The position numbers and the translations under genes were made by a program. This document shows, piece by piece, positions 46,700 through 58,057 of a DNA stretch of 64,000 nt; the stretch's first letter is position 1, and every line of letters starts with the position of its first letter. This DNA is from Aulostomus chinensis. Taxonomy: Eukaryota; Chordata; Actinopteri; Syngnathiformes; Aulostomidae. The stretch is from NCBI GenBank assembly GCA_037954235.1, contig JBBMOA010000017.1:2797501-2861500 (forward strand). Direction: 5' to 3'. The notes below the pieces were generated by a model. It was not told the origin of the DNA. It did not search any database and was given only the letters and a program-made list of their open reading frames with translations.

Positions 46700-49526
46700 A
46701 TGAGCTACGATTCCTATCTCTCCTACCGCCGCCCTTGGGACAGCTACCGAGGCTCCCGAACCACCACCAAAGCATCCCTGTCTTCCTCCCTCTACACCTC
46801 TACTCGAGCTCCTCCGTCTGGGAAGAGGATCCTGAGGCTGGCCTCCTCTTCCCTGCCAGATGGGTCTGCGAGGATGGACCTGGCTCAGGCCAGCTCCCTC
46901 AACAGTGAGCTGCTGGGCCTGCGCTCTCAGGAGAGAGAGCAGCTTGTGGACCTGAATGACCGCTTCGCCACCTACATAGAGAAGGTTAGACACCTGGAGC
47001 TGCAGAACAAAGCCCTACTGGCCGAGCTGGAGGCTCTTAGGAGGCGACAGAATGATCCTTCCCGTCTGCAGGCTCTCTATGAGGGGGAGGCACGCAGTTT
47101 GAGGGCCATGATCGACTCGGAGAGTGGAGAAAAGATGCGGATGGAGGCGGAAAGGGACTATCTGCATGACGTGTATGAGCAGATGAAGGAGCGCTATGAG
47201 GAGGAAGTGAGGCAGCGGATGGATGCTGAAGAGGCCCTGCAGAGGGCCAAGGAGGAGGCCAGCAGGGCCCTGCTCTCCAACTGTGATGCTGAGGTCACAG
47301 TGGTCTCTCTGTGTGATGAGATAGCGTTTCTAAAGAAAGTCTTTGCGGAGGAGCAAGTAGAGCTGCAAGCCCAGCTGCAGGTGGCCAACATCAGCGTGGA
47401 TGTGGAGGTGTCCCGGCCCGACCTCTCTCTCGCCCTGCGAGACATCCGGACACAGTATGAACGGCTGGCAAACAAGAACATGCAAGCCGCCGAAGACTGG
47501 TACAAAAGCAAGTTTGCGAGCGTGGCAGAGATGGCCAGCAAAAACAACGAGGCGGTTCACGCCATTCGTGAGGAGACCATGGAGTACCGGAGACTGCTTC
47601 AGTCACGCTCCTCCGAGATTGAGGCTCTCCGGAACGTCATCGACTCCCTCACCAAGCAGCTGGAGGAGCTGGAGGAGACGCAGATAAAAGAGGTGGAGAA
47701 GTACCAGGTGAATGAGGGGCACTGGGATAAGGGTGTGCATGAATGTTTAGATGATTCTCTTTGACGATGTAAAGGTTAAAGGGCACAGTTCGGGCCTTGT
47801 GTGTGACCTTTTCAGTCGATCTGACTGACTCACAGATCAGCAGACATCTTATTTTTCAGCTGATTGTTTCAAGGATCAGCAAGAGCAGCTAGAGGTTGGC
47901 CAAAGACGGCTGAGATGGAGTAAAACCTAATTGAGTTTAGGCATGTAGAGGCTGTACAGTAGCAACATGTACGCACAGCTCACTTGCAGATCCAGGAGCA
48001 AAGGCAGCAGCAGGAAGTCGTCTGAGTGCACAGCATGTTTCTTTTTGCTGGAGGACGACATGTAAAGAGACGCTGTGCTGCAGTTGCTGCCTCCACACTG
48101 AGCAGAAAATAATGACAGCAGAGGTGAAAATCTGCAAGGTGACTGGGGGAGAACATTCCTGCAGCACAGCACACTCACACACCCACTAATACATATGATG
48201 GAAACCTTAAAAATCAAGTTGCCTAAATCTCACTGTGTGCCTCAACAACTGTGACACTGATAGTGATTTTTTTCCTGTGGCGCTGGTAGATTAGGATCAG
48301 TGAACTGGAGAGGGATATCACTGAAGCCAAGCAGGAGATGGCCCGCTACCTGAGAGAGTACCAAGACCTCCTCAACGTGAAGATGGCCCTCGATATTGAA
48401 ATAGCTGCGTACAGGTGAGCTCTTCAGCAGCCGTGTATCTCAGTGGTACTCATCAACACCACCAATGGGGCCATGTTCTGGGTGTCTGTTCATCTGTCAG
48501 CAGGGTCACATGAACACCAGCCATTTGTCACGGAACACGGTGGAAGAGTATAGAATGGGCCAAGGAAGAGTGCATTATATTTTGTGGCAGATAAGTCATA
48601 GCACCACCTAGTGGCAAGATGACCACAGTGGGTCAACCAGATCCATCTCAGGTTTGGTCAGAAACACCTTAAGAACTAAGTGAAGGGTTTCTGTGAAGCT
48701 TTTCCTACACGCTTGATGAGTCCAGGCCTGAAGTCACCTACAAGCTGAACTTACATCATAGCACCACCTAGTGGTTACAGGAAGTAAGACTGATGTTACA
48801 GAGTTCGCACTCTGTTGGTGCCCAGATGGTGCAGCAGTCTATCGTGTTGTCACTGTCAGTCCTGCCTACCAACCTGGGGGTGCTGGTTCAGTCCCCATGT
48901 TGCCTCCAGCTTGGTTTGGTCTCATTATCCGTATTATTCATCTGCTGAGCTGGAGCACCATCAGAATTAGGACCATCTAGGACCCTAATTTTTTCCAACA
49001 GTACCACCTAGGAAACTGGAAGACCCTCCAACAGATTCAGGAACTCCTTAAGCAAGCAGACCAGGAGTAGTTAGGGTAGGAGTAAGAAAACTTGCTGGGT
49101 CTAGCATCATCTAGCAGTCCAAGACTTGAGATCTTAACCCTACAGGTGCCTGAACCTGCTGTGTCCTGGTGGCTGCGCTAGCGCCCCCTCTGGTCCGTTA
49201 CGTGGAGCTATATCCACCCTGGCGAAACTCCTCACTGTCAGGTGAAAAGATTCAGCCGATGACTCCTCACTTTGTAGAGGACACATGTGGTCGCCCGTGG
49301 GACTCCCAGAACGGCAGAGGGCGGCGACCAGGACAGCTTGGTAGGGGTGACGATGCACGATAGAGGAGAAAAGCAGAGCGATTCTCTCTGAGCACTCTAG
49401 TTTTTCATGTTTGTGTATTCTGGGACAAGGAGGTCAAGAGTAATCACTTCTCCTTTCTTTTTCAGGAAACTTCTGGAGGGGGAAGAGATCCGGCTGTCTT
49501 ACCCCTCCCTTCCGGCCATAAACTGA
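46700..49526 (+). CDS. Neuronal type IV intermediate filament protein, alpha-internexin-like, tailless
   Basis: Three exons, 46700-47707, 48290-48414 and 49466-49526, give 397 residues. The exon boundaries match those of human INA: exon 1 ends before the last part of coil 2, and exon 2 encodes the EYQDLLNVKMALDIEIAAYR block. The head (1-75) is rich in Ser, Tyr and Arg. The rod starts with the helix initiation motif (LNDRFATYIEKVRHLE, 85-100) and ends with the helix termination motif through KLLEGEE (379-385). The linker and coil 2 segments PDLSLALRDIRTQYE and WYKSKFA are typical of INA/NEFL. Only 12 residues follow KLLEGEE, whereas INA and neurofilament tails run to about 90 or many more. It would polymerise in the cytoplasm of neurons. 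The exact orthology (ina a/b, gefiltin or an xNIF-like gene) is uncertain, so I give no symbol. The ATG has a good context (CACCATGA). Confidence 0.9.
48596..48790. repeat. Two copies of a CATAGCACCACCTAGTGG block in filament intron 2
   Basis: CATAGCACCACCTAGTGG occurs at about 48597 and about 48757, with a third partial (GTACCACCTAGG) near 49001. On the minus strand each reads CCACTAGGTGGTG, one base from the CTCF core. They may belong to an old repeat. Confidence 0.5.
48822..48930 (+). mobile_element. tRNA-derived SINE head (putative)
   Basis: TGGTGCAGCAGTCTA followed about 45 bases later by GGTTCAGTCCC resembles the A and B boxes of a Pol III promoter. No clear tail or target-site duplication was seen. 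It lies in the second intron of the filament gene. Confidence 0.35.
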
Positions 49527-50500
49527 ATGCCACAAGCCTGGCATCAACCTAAATTCTTCATATCCTTCTCCCCGTCCCTGACATCTCCTCCTCTACTCAA
49601 TTATTTTACATTCTTCCCTCTTGCCTCCAAATATACTCATTTTGCTCCTTCCCAAATCAAAGTAAAGCTCACCACTTTCAAGTTAGATGCGCCCTTGTGC
49701 TGAACAAGAGGTCCTCCAGAAGTCCCCCTTCTTCTACACACGTTCAGACGCCACAAACCATGAAGGCGGTAGTGACTGCACTGCATTAGTTCGTGTCGGG
49801 CAGCAGTATTGTTTGGGCTGAGTTCCTCTCTGTTATAAGGTCGAAGCACCAGCAGGTTCCTGACCCCTCTTTGTGCAAACATCTGTCCAATTGTTTGTGA
49901 AAGAGGACAGAATCAATTTTGTCTCCTGATGCTTGGACTTTATTTGTGTCTGAAGTGACGCAGCATCATTGACTGGGAACTCGACCGATCAATTATGCAA
50001 CGTCCCAGTTCTGTTGTAGTCGTCGGTGAACCAGTAACCTTAAACGTTTATTTTCACTATATTAGAGGTACGTTTTGTCTGTTTTAGATGTTCTTCCTCT
50101 GCATTTACATCTACACACAACTACTGCAGACTCTGGTGGCTCTCAAAACTATAGTTGGTCATGTAAACAAGTAATTTCAATTCTGTTGGGAAGAAACTCT
50201 CAGAAATGTAAATGCTGCGGAAGACTGACTGTTACTGGTTTCTCCTTTTTAAATCATGTAGTGTGTTTGTCTCGGCTAAATTGCATTAGGTTTTGTTTTG
50301 TTTTTTTCTGTTTTGTGAGTTAACTCCAAGCAATGAAACTGAAGACAAGTGCAGGAGCTCCTTGTTGTCATCGTGCTGATTGTAGATCTAAATGGTGCTT
50401 TACATCTGTGAAGCTAAGAAAACGGCTGCACCATCGCAGTCCGCTCCGTGTCCCTGTCACAGCTAGCAACAAGCTGAATAAAACTATAACTCACAAGCCA
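49527..50500 (+). other. Filament gene 3' UTR with AATAAA at 50477
   Basis: Noncoding sequence follows the TGA. The other frames just after the stop carry no glutamate-rich tail. The first canonical poly(A) signal is at 50477-50482. Confidence 0.5.
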
Positions 50501-51972
50501 TTTCTTCATCCGACTTCTTCTTTTAAAGGTGATTTATGCACTTCAAACGCACAAAGCACTCAGAATGTTGTCTCTCACATGCAGCAGATGCAAATGACTG
50601 GTCACATATTTCAAAGCCCAGTGGGACTCAGGAAACTGCAAGTCGCAAACCTCCACTCCTAAGACTCTTCATGTGCTAAATTTGAGGTTCTCAAAATCTG
50701 ATTTGCCAGCCGGCAACAATCACCACTTATTCAGAAACAAATTCAGAAAAAAACAAAAACACAAGAACACTTGGCCTTTGTCAGGAAGTTACTTTGTCAG
50801 CCTCCAACTGCTCAGACTTAGGGAAGATAAACGTCCAGACTTACCTGATGGAAGTCCTTGCAGATGGTGAAGGAAGCGCTGAAGTGAGGGGTCTGGGGGC
50901 CGGCAGCAACACTGCAAACAACAACACCTCGGTGGGTATCTCGTACGGACGATACGGCACTCTCAAGGCTAACGGATCGATAGGGACGCAGAAACATTCC
51001 AGAAACATTGTGGCCCGAAAATCCTTTCCTTCTGGGTTTCACATTTATTCCTGTCCACCAATCGCTACCAGTGACAACCGTCTGACAGCTGTCAGAAGCA
51101 GCGATTGTCCACAGTGTCTTCCAGTAGATACTCACTGTCTCTGTGAAACACAAGGAACTCCAATCACTGAGGTCACTCATCGTCCTCCAGAACTCCTCCA
51201 CCATCCTGCGATCATCCATATAAATAGAAGACATTCAGTTGCTTCTCTCTTCATCGGACGCCGCTGTCGGAGCCCAGCTCTCTTCCTCTGCTAAAATCCC
51301 ATCCTAGACTCTAAACACCAGACCTCCATCACTTCCCGGTGTCTCCAGAAGAGTCAGAGAGTCAGTCATGTACATTTAGCACTAAGCTAATGGAGACTGA
51401 TGGCTAAAAGCAGCTACATCAACAAAAATCAAAGCAAGCTGCCCCAAAATGTCACTTTATAAAGTCTCAAGCACAGCAGCTGAGAAGATCAATATCTTCT
51501 TTTACTACTTTTTGTGCTCAGTAATCCACAAACACTCTTGAGATGAAACAAATCACAACAATTCCAGTTGGGCGCTACTGTGAGGGGCTGATGTACTCAG
51601 ATGAACCACTCCTGATGCTTCATCATGTTGTGCTGATCTTGAAGAGTTAAAATTTGTTTTCAGTTCAAACCGAAGTGCTTATGGATTTCTGAGCATATCA
51701 GCTGGAGAAAGAGGACATGGGCTACTCTGCACGGGTGGGAGCTGGTGAAAGGACATTTTTTGGAAGCTTTCATGCAGTTGTTTTGTTGCTGCAGCAGCAA
51801 GAAGTCAGACATTAACTTCAAGCTAAATAAAGGTGGCCAGCTCCTTCTTGTCACAAGCAGAATGGGGAAAACATGAACTCTTTCAAGACAGATATTTTTG
51901 AGTGTTTGAAAAGCAAAAGACACTTTTTTGGGTGAAGTATTGCTAATTGTGTAAACGAAAGCAAACAACAGC

Positions 51973-52307
51973 AGCACGGTGGAGCAGTGGTCGCCTCACA
52001 GCAAGAGGGTTGTGGGTGGAGCCCCGGCTGCAGCACGGGGTCTTTCTGGGTGAGTCTCCATGTTCTCCCTGTTCCTGCTGGGTTCTCTCTGGTACTCCAG
52101 CTTCCTCCACAGTCCAAAGACATCAAGAGGGACCAGGTTAATCCAGACTCTAAATTGACCGTAGGCGTGGCTGGGAGAGCCAATGGTTGTCTGTCTCTAT
52201 GTGTTGGCCCTGCCATGGACTGGTGACCTGTCCAGGGGGAAGGCTGCTGGGATAGGCTCCACCCCCACCACCCTCAACAGGAGGAGAGGGAGAAGACGGA
52301 TGGATGG
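51973..52307 (+). mobile_element. Second copy of the tRNA-headed, L2-tailed SINE
   Basis: Starts AGCACGGTGGAGCAGTGG and ends with GGATGGATGG. Over roughly 200 bp it is identical to the reverse complement of the copy at 24727-25073 except near the head. It shares unusual changes with that copy, such as a B box altered to GGTGGAGCCCC. No clear target-site duplication was seen. Confidence 0.8.
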
Positions 52308-52990
52308 AAAACAGACATCTAGCTGTTGACTGGAGATAAAAACCAACTGACATGGAGCAGTACAGCAGACTGTATTAGTGTCACTAAGTACTAAAGGTGC
52401 AAAGGAAATACATGATTTAATTTTAGCATTCATAGAACTGAGGATACATTAAATACTGGCTTCCATTTGTGACCTGCCGCGTAGAATTTTATGACTCACG
52501 TCCCCTGAAATATAGCAAAAACCGAGGAGGTGTTGCATCCTTCCCTGCTTATCATGATTAAAATTATTACTTACGGCCCCCATCACTCCATGTGGTAGGT
52601 TGTAATCTATGCAGCATCATCAGTCACCAAGCAGACTCCAGGCATCAAGCTGACTCATGAATATCAAAATATACACACACACATTGGCCTAAAATAAGAT
52701 TAAATTCAGAAATATAAAGTCGTGCATTTCTTGGTCGTTTAACATCGAGGGTTCATGTGAAATTTATTAATCTTATTTGTGCGTTAAAAGTCTGTTCAGA
52801 GCTCAATAAAGTTTAAGTCAGGAAAAAAACCACAAGAAAATAAAACCAATGCGGACAACTACAATACAACAAAGACAAGTGGGGGGAAACGTTTCTGGCC
52901 GCTAAATGTTCGGTAAAACAACAACGGCGACAACATTTAAGCTAACATTAGCTTACCAGTAAACAGTTTTTGTCACGTTACAAGCCTGTC

Positions 52991-53007
52991 GGGGGGGGGG
53001 GGGGGGG
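52991..53007 (+). repeat. Poly-G homopolymer
   Basis: Seventeen consecutive G about 250 bp upstream of the mrps26 start. The exact length may be unreliable in raw reads. Confidence 0.85.
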
Positions 53008-53109
53008 TGCAAAGTACTTAAAAACACCTTTATTCAGGTGTTAAGCGGAAGCACAAACCTCAACAAAACTACAGATGGCGATACATTTCGAGGAAGGATA
53101 AAGAATTAC

Positions 53110-53146
53110 TACTTCCGGTCTGTCAGAGGGCATCAAGATGGCCGCC
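53110..53146 (+). promoter_or_regulatory. mrps26: mrps26 promoter with ETS/NRF2 and YY1 motifs
   Basis: ACTTCCGGT (53111-53119) and AAGATGGCCGCC (53135-53146) are the GABP/NRF-2 and YY1 motifs common at TATA-less promoters of nuclear genes for mitochondrial proteins. They lie 110-150 bp before the ATG. Function is inferred from motif and position. Confidence 0.6.
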
Positions 53147-53257
53147 GCCCTGTGTCTCTAACGTTACTGTCCTCGGTGTTTATATCGTCCATGTGAAACG
53201 GCATGTCCTCTAGATAAAAGTCAATTTAGCGACTAAAGCGAAGATTTTGACGCCGGC

Positions 53258-55233
53258 ATGTTTCAGGTAGTCAGCGGGAGGAGCGCCCAGGGGGCCCGGC
53301 TCCTCGCGCCGAGGGGCACCGTGCTCGTGGAGGCTGTCCGCGGCCGAAAGTCCCGCAACGACCCGGTGGCGAAGTCCAAAGTGGATCGAATCAAAGTGCC
53401 TCCCCCCGTGGACCCGGTGGAGACGGTGGTCCTGAAGGAGAGATACTCCGAGTACAAGCTGATCATAAGCGCTCTGCGGTAGGCTGACAGGAACATCCAG
53501 TGACGCAATACGTCAAACGTTAGCTGCTAAAACGAAGACAGAGTCTGAGCTTGTGTGCAACATGTCTTTATTTAATAATATAATATAGTGGTATAGCACT
53601 TGCATTAAAAAAACAAAAACAAATAGGGTTCAAACGCATTTAATGAGGAAGTGTAGTGATTGGTGCCGAACCCAACGAGTGCATCACCCTCCAAACAATA
53701 TGACGTCAGAACAGCCACGGTGTGTGGCCGTGGTCCTGTTGAGCAAATACGACGCTGTCCTTTGAGCTAATATCGGACAATAGAACCCGGGGCATCGAGA
53801 TTGGTGAGTGACCGTAGAGCAAAACTGAATGTAGTTTACTGGTGGTACTGATTACAGTTCAGTAGGAGTTCCGAAAATGCAAATAGCACAAGGCTTCCTG
53901 ATGGCTACTTAACCATTTTTTCCCCACAACAAAATATAGAAATGAACTTTGAAGACACAGAAAATAAATGACTTTTGAAAAGGAGAGCGAAAAAGCGTAG
54001 CTAATTAACTCACCCTTGTCTGGATGAAAAAATACACACGCCTGCCTGTCGTCACGTGTCATCATCGTCATCATCCCTTGCAGGGCTAAGCTACACATTT
54101 GTGTGCAGTTTGTAGTCCCGGTGGATATTTGGACTCTTCTTGAGCTCTGGACTGTTCCGTAGCGTGACACCGGTGATTGATGTACAGAAACTTTTCAAGA
54201 TGTTCATAAGGTTTTTAAGATTTATTCCCCCTTAAGTGATACCCCCCCCCCCCATCCCTAAGTACATTTTAGACATTTTAGCCTCACACATGGTGATTGC
54301 TGTTGGCAGGATACGATGTTTTGATCCTATAGAAGTGGACTTGTGTGTTCCAAGTAGCTGACCTCATGAATGGTCCTGGTTGCTCTGGTCTGCAGGATGG
54401 TAAGTGACTGTCAGGAAGTTCTGTAATATTTCCCCAAACCTCAGCACAGTCACCTGAATGCGAGACCAGTGAACAGTAAAGTGAGTCCTGATCCAGTTGT
54501 TGTTTTGCTTTGTGTGCGACTGCAATGCTTTTTTGGAACGTTGGGCTCTGGGTTGGTGTTTGATGTGCGGTTCACGTGAGCTGACTGGGCTCTGTTCTCG
54601 GCGTCCCAGGATGGAGTTTAAGGCGGAGGTGCTCAGGAAGAAGTGGAAGGACAAGCTGGGGTCCTTGATGGAGGAGAGAGCGAAGCAGGAGGATGAGGAG
54701 CATCGTGTTCTCATGGCCTGGAACAACGAGGAGAACCTCCGCTGTCTCAAAATCCGGTGAGAAGAAATGCAAAATTACACCAGGAGAAGACACATCTAAA
54801 GATGGCGTAACTTAGAAGGATTTGCTTGTGTTCCACCCATCCTTTGTTCATTGCGTTCCACAAGTGGAGTGACTCACTCGGCTTCTCCTCTGTCCCTCAG
54901 GCTTTTGAGGGTCCAGAAGGAAACAGAAGAAAAAGAACGCAAGAAGTTGGAAGCTGTCATTCAGCAGGAACAGGAAGAGCAGGAGTTCATCAAACTAAAA
55001 GAGAAAGAAATTCTGCAGTTGCAGGTACGTTTTCCCTCGAACTGAATCTTCCATACGTGAATGATGAGAGTTCTCACAGTGGGACTTTGGCTGTCTTACA
55101 GGAGGACGCGAAGAACTTCATCACCTTGGAGAACCTGGATCAGCGTATTGACCACGCTCTGGACAACCCAAAGAACTATAACTTTGCCATCAACAAGAGA
55201 GGATTAGTTGTTCACCAGACGGTGCTGGACTAA
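53258..55233 (+). CDS. mrps26: Mitochondrial small ribosomal subunit protein mS26
   Basis: Four exons, 53258-53478, 54610-54756, 54901-55024 and 55102-55233, join in phase to 207 residues, close to the 205 of human MRPS26. The N-terminus (MFQVVSGRSAQGARLLAPRG) is Arg-rich with few acidic residues, as in a mitochondrial presequence. The SRNDPVAKSKVDRIKVPP segment, the long charged helix (about 75-165) with many Glu, Lys and Arg, and the C-terminal block with DQRIDHALDNPKNYNFAI are characteristic of the family. The product is a structural part of the 28S subunit in the mitochondrial matrix. Intron 1 is about 1.1 kb and the others are short. The gene is tail to tail with loxl3. Confidence 0.93.
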
Positions 55234-58057
55234 CGGGGAGTTGTGTGTGTGTGGAGGTCCTGACTGTTCTGACTTCAGTAAAACTCACACTGGCGGGCGG
55301 GTTTTCTTCAAACGCTGGCAAGCTTTCGGAGCGAGGTGGTGGATGTTCCTGTTAGCCGTCAGCTTGGAGATGTAGCGCCTGACGCCTCCAGCTGAAGGCG
55401 TAACGGGAAGTCTGGTGAGCCAGTGGCCGTCTGTACCCGCAGCTTCTGTTATACCTTCTCCTCACTTTTCAGTTTCAGCTTCTCGTGCTTTGATCGTCGC
55501 TGTCTTATTGTGAAATGCGGTAGAATAAATGACCCAATATTCCCGAGGCTCCGTCTGGTTATGCTCGCACTGTTCCCAGAGGCAACAATTATTTACACTC
55601 ACAGGTTAAATGTTCTAGAGCTGCTTAGAAACGCTGTCAGCATTTTCAGGACGTACACTTAACATGAAAATATTAATTGATGAGGTGAGAGATCAAAGAG
55701 AGGGAATTTGGGGAGAAGCTCCTCTGAAGTGAAGCCTGAGCTGAGGCCAGGGTGACGAGATGGACAGATTTATGCAGACGGATGTCAGGAGAAATCAAAT
55801 ACCACAACATTTGAGGAGTTTGTTCATGGAGGACTTTTACAGCAGGAAGAGGAAGGGCGTCAGGGCACGCTCAGGACGTCCCACCAGCTCCTAGGAGCTT
55901 CTGCTCCTTTGTGGGGTTTCTGGTTGGTGTCCTCTGTTGCTGCTCTTCAAGCGGCTGTCCTCTAGGAGGCGCTCTAAGCAGCTTTAACACTAGTATGAGG
56001 CGCGTCTATGTGCTGTTGCATCAGTGTAATCCTGCTCTGAGAGGCTGATGGAGACGGAGGTGAAGGGTACCCAAGCCGTTTAAACACAGGAAAACGCTGC
56101 TGGCACGTTTCGTACGACTTGATCAAAAATAGCCGGGAACCAGCAGTCGAGTCGGTAGAGGAGGAGTTTTCTTCCTGCTTACATTCCTTTCCTTTTACTG
56201 CGAGACTTCATACCATGAAACAAACTCAAATCAAAATGTAATCTTCATGAATGTAATAGCTTTTGTTTGAGATCAACAGGATCGTAGTTCATAATCTGAG
56301 ATTAAATGATTTATTGTCTTGGTTGGGCCCTGGAACAGTGCTGCCGCTGAGGGGCTTCGCTGATCCAGGACGTCCTGATGTGGCTTGATACGCTGCACAT
56401 GGTTAACCTGATTGTCAGCAGAGGTTAATGAGATTGTTCAAGTGCGGCAGCAAAGACTGAGATTAGCAGTACAAAGTTTGAGTAGATTGAGATTAACTCA
56501 CACAAGACTGGATGCTGGCGGTGGACAGCATCAGGGATCAGGATCAGAAACAAGAATTCACCGGTCGCTGCTAAAGTCGGTGTAGCATCTGAACTTCCAG
56601 CTGGGCTGAAGGGTCTGAAAACGCCCGTCAGACCAAAAACCATCAACACTGCATCTTCATGGACTACGTCCACGAGGTGAGGAGTACTGACCGTCCGTAA
56701 ACGCTACTAAAATGTCTCAGAGAGAGACCAGAGACCAAAAATGATGTGATAAAATAAAAAATTCCAGCGATATTACAAGTGACCTTGACCTTTTAACCTT
56801 TGATGGCAAAAAAACAACTGTTCAGTTCATCTTTGAGTCCAAATGGACATTTGTGCCAATAATGAGACCGAACAGACAAATGGACCCCAAAACAGAGCCT
56901 GATTTCTGTTACTGACTTCAGCGCAGCCTGAGGTTCAGGATCCGCACCAGCTCAGTCTGATGAGCAGCAACTGACTCTTCAAATGTTTCACCGTTGGCTG
57001 CTCCCCCGGCTTCTTCGTGACTCCGGAAGTCAGAAGCCAGATCAAGCGTCCATGTACAAACTCTTCAGCGCCTCTTCTGGTAGAATCCACATCTTTGTCC
57101 TGCCATATGGACACTAATCCACATAAACTTTTAATTTGAGATGAAGCAAACAAACTGGGTCATTTCTGGTGTCGCACCATTGCTACCAAACACACAAGCA
57201 GCGACTGTATGTGCAGGTTTACCAAGGATGAATGACAGCCACACAACCAGCCGAACGTCTTCTTTAATGGATCCAGACATGATTCTGTTGGAGAAGGTCA
57301 CCAGCTCAAACCGCTGGGGAACCCATACACACACACACACACACACACAACAGCTGTTGTTCCTCTCCTTTTTAATTGGTGCAGTGGGTGTGATTACATT
57401 GTTAATCATTCATAATTGTAGTTTTGGCCCAATAACTTCCATTCAACTACACAAAGACTACAGTTACAGCTCATGCTAATGGACATCTTCTGTTCCGGAG
57501 CGCTCGACTGGCAATAAATACATTCAGATACAGTATGTTAGTGTGGAGGCGGGACTCGGCCGTCCTAGACCGCCGAGCCGTGAAGCCTCCAATCAGAGCC
57601 ACTAACCAGGTGAAGGTTTAGTTCTGCTCTCAGACACCTGGGAAGTCTTTTTCAGTCCAACAGGAAGTAGCACAGAAGTGGAGTCGGACTCTTTCATGAG
57701 AGTTCACTACATCCTACACATCAAACACTGGACTCACTCACCAGGTAGTTCTGAGCAAGCAAAAACATCAGCTGTCTGTAAAAAATATAGATAAAAATAA
57801 CACCTCATTGACAAAACATTCAACAGAAGGCTGTACATTTGCCAGATAGAAAATCCTATTTTTTTTGTTGAAAATGTAGCTTTAGCTCACATTAGCACTT
57901 GAACATTCAAGTATAATAAGTCAGACATCAACACACTCACAGGAGGGAAGTCCTTCTGTGACCTTGACATGTTGGGGGTCATTTGTGGCACCTGAAGACT
58001 CTCAGCTGGGAGGTTTGTTTTCACTCATACAAGCCCAACGTGGGAGATTATTGATTA
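55234..58057. other. mrps26 3' UTR and intergenic space to loxl3
   Basis: An AATAAA at 55524-55529 is the likely mrps26 poly(A) signal. The rest presumably includes the loxl3 3' UTR on the minus strand, but I could not choose its poly(A) site. A (CA)n tract is at about 57326-57349. No coding exon was seen. Confidence 0.5.

Larger units (their letters stand above)
50501..53100. other. Intergenic, filament gene to mrps26
   Basis: No convincing gene. A 166-codon frame at 50794-51294 has no recognisable domain. The interval contains the second SINE copy (51973-52307) and a G17 homopolymer at 52991-53007. Confidence 0.5.

Noticed and set aside
50794..51294. Possible separate tail exon for the filament gene (166 codons)
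   Set aside because: The translation lacks filament tail features, lies beyond the likely poly(A) signal and has no convincing in-phase acceptor.
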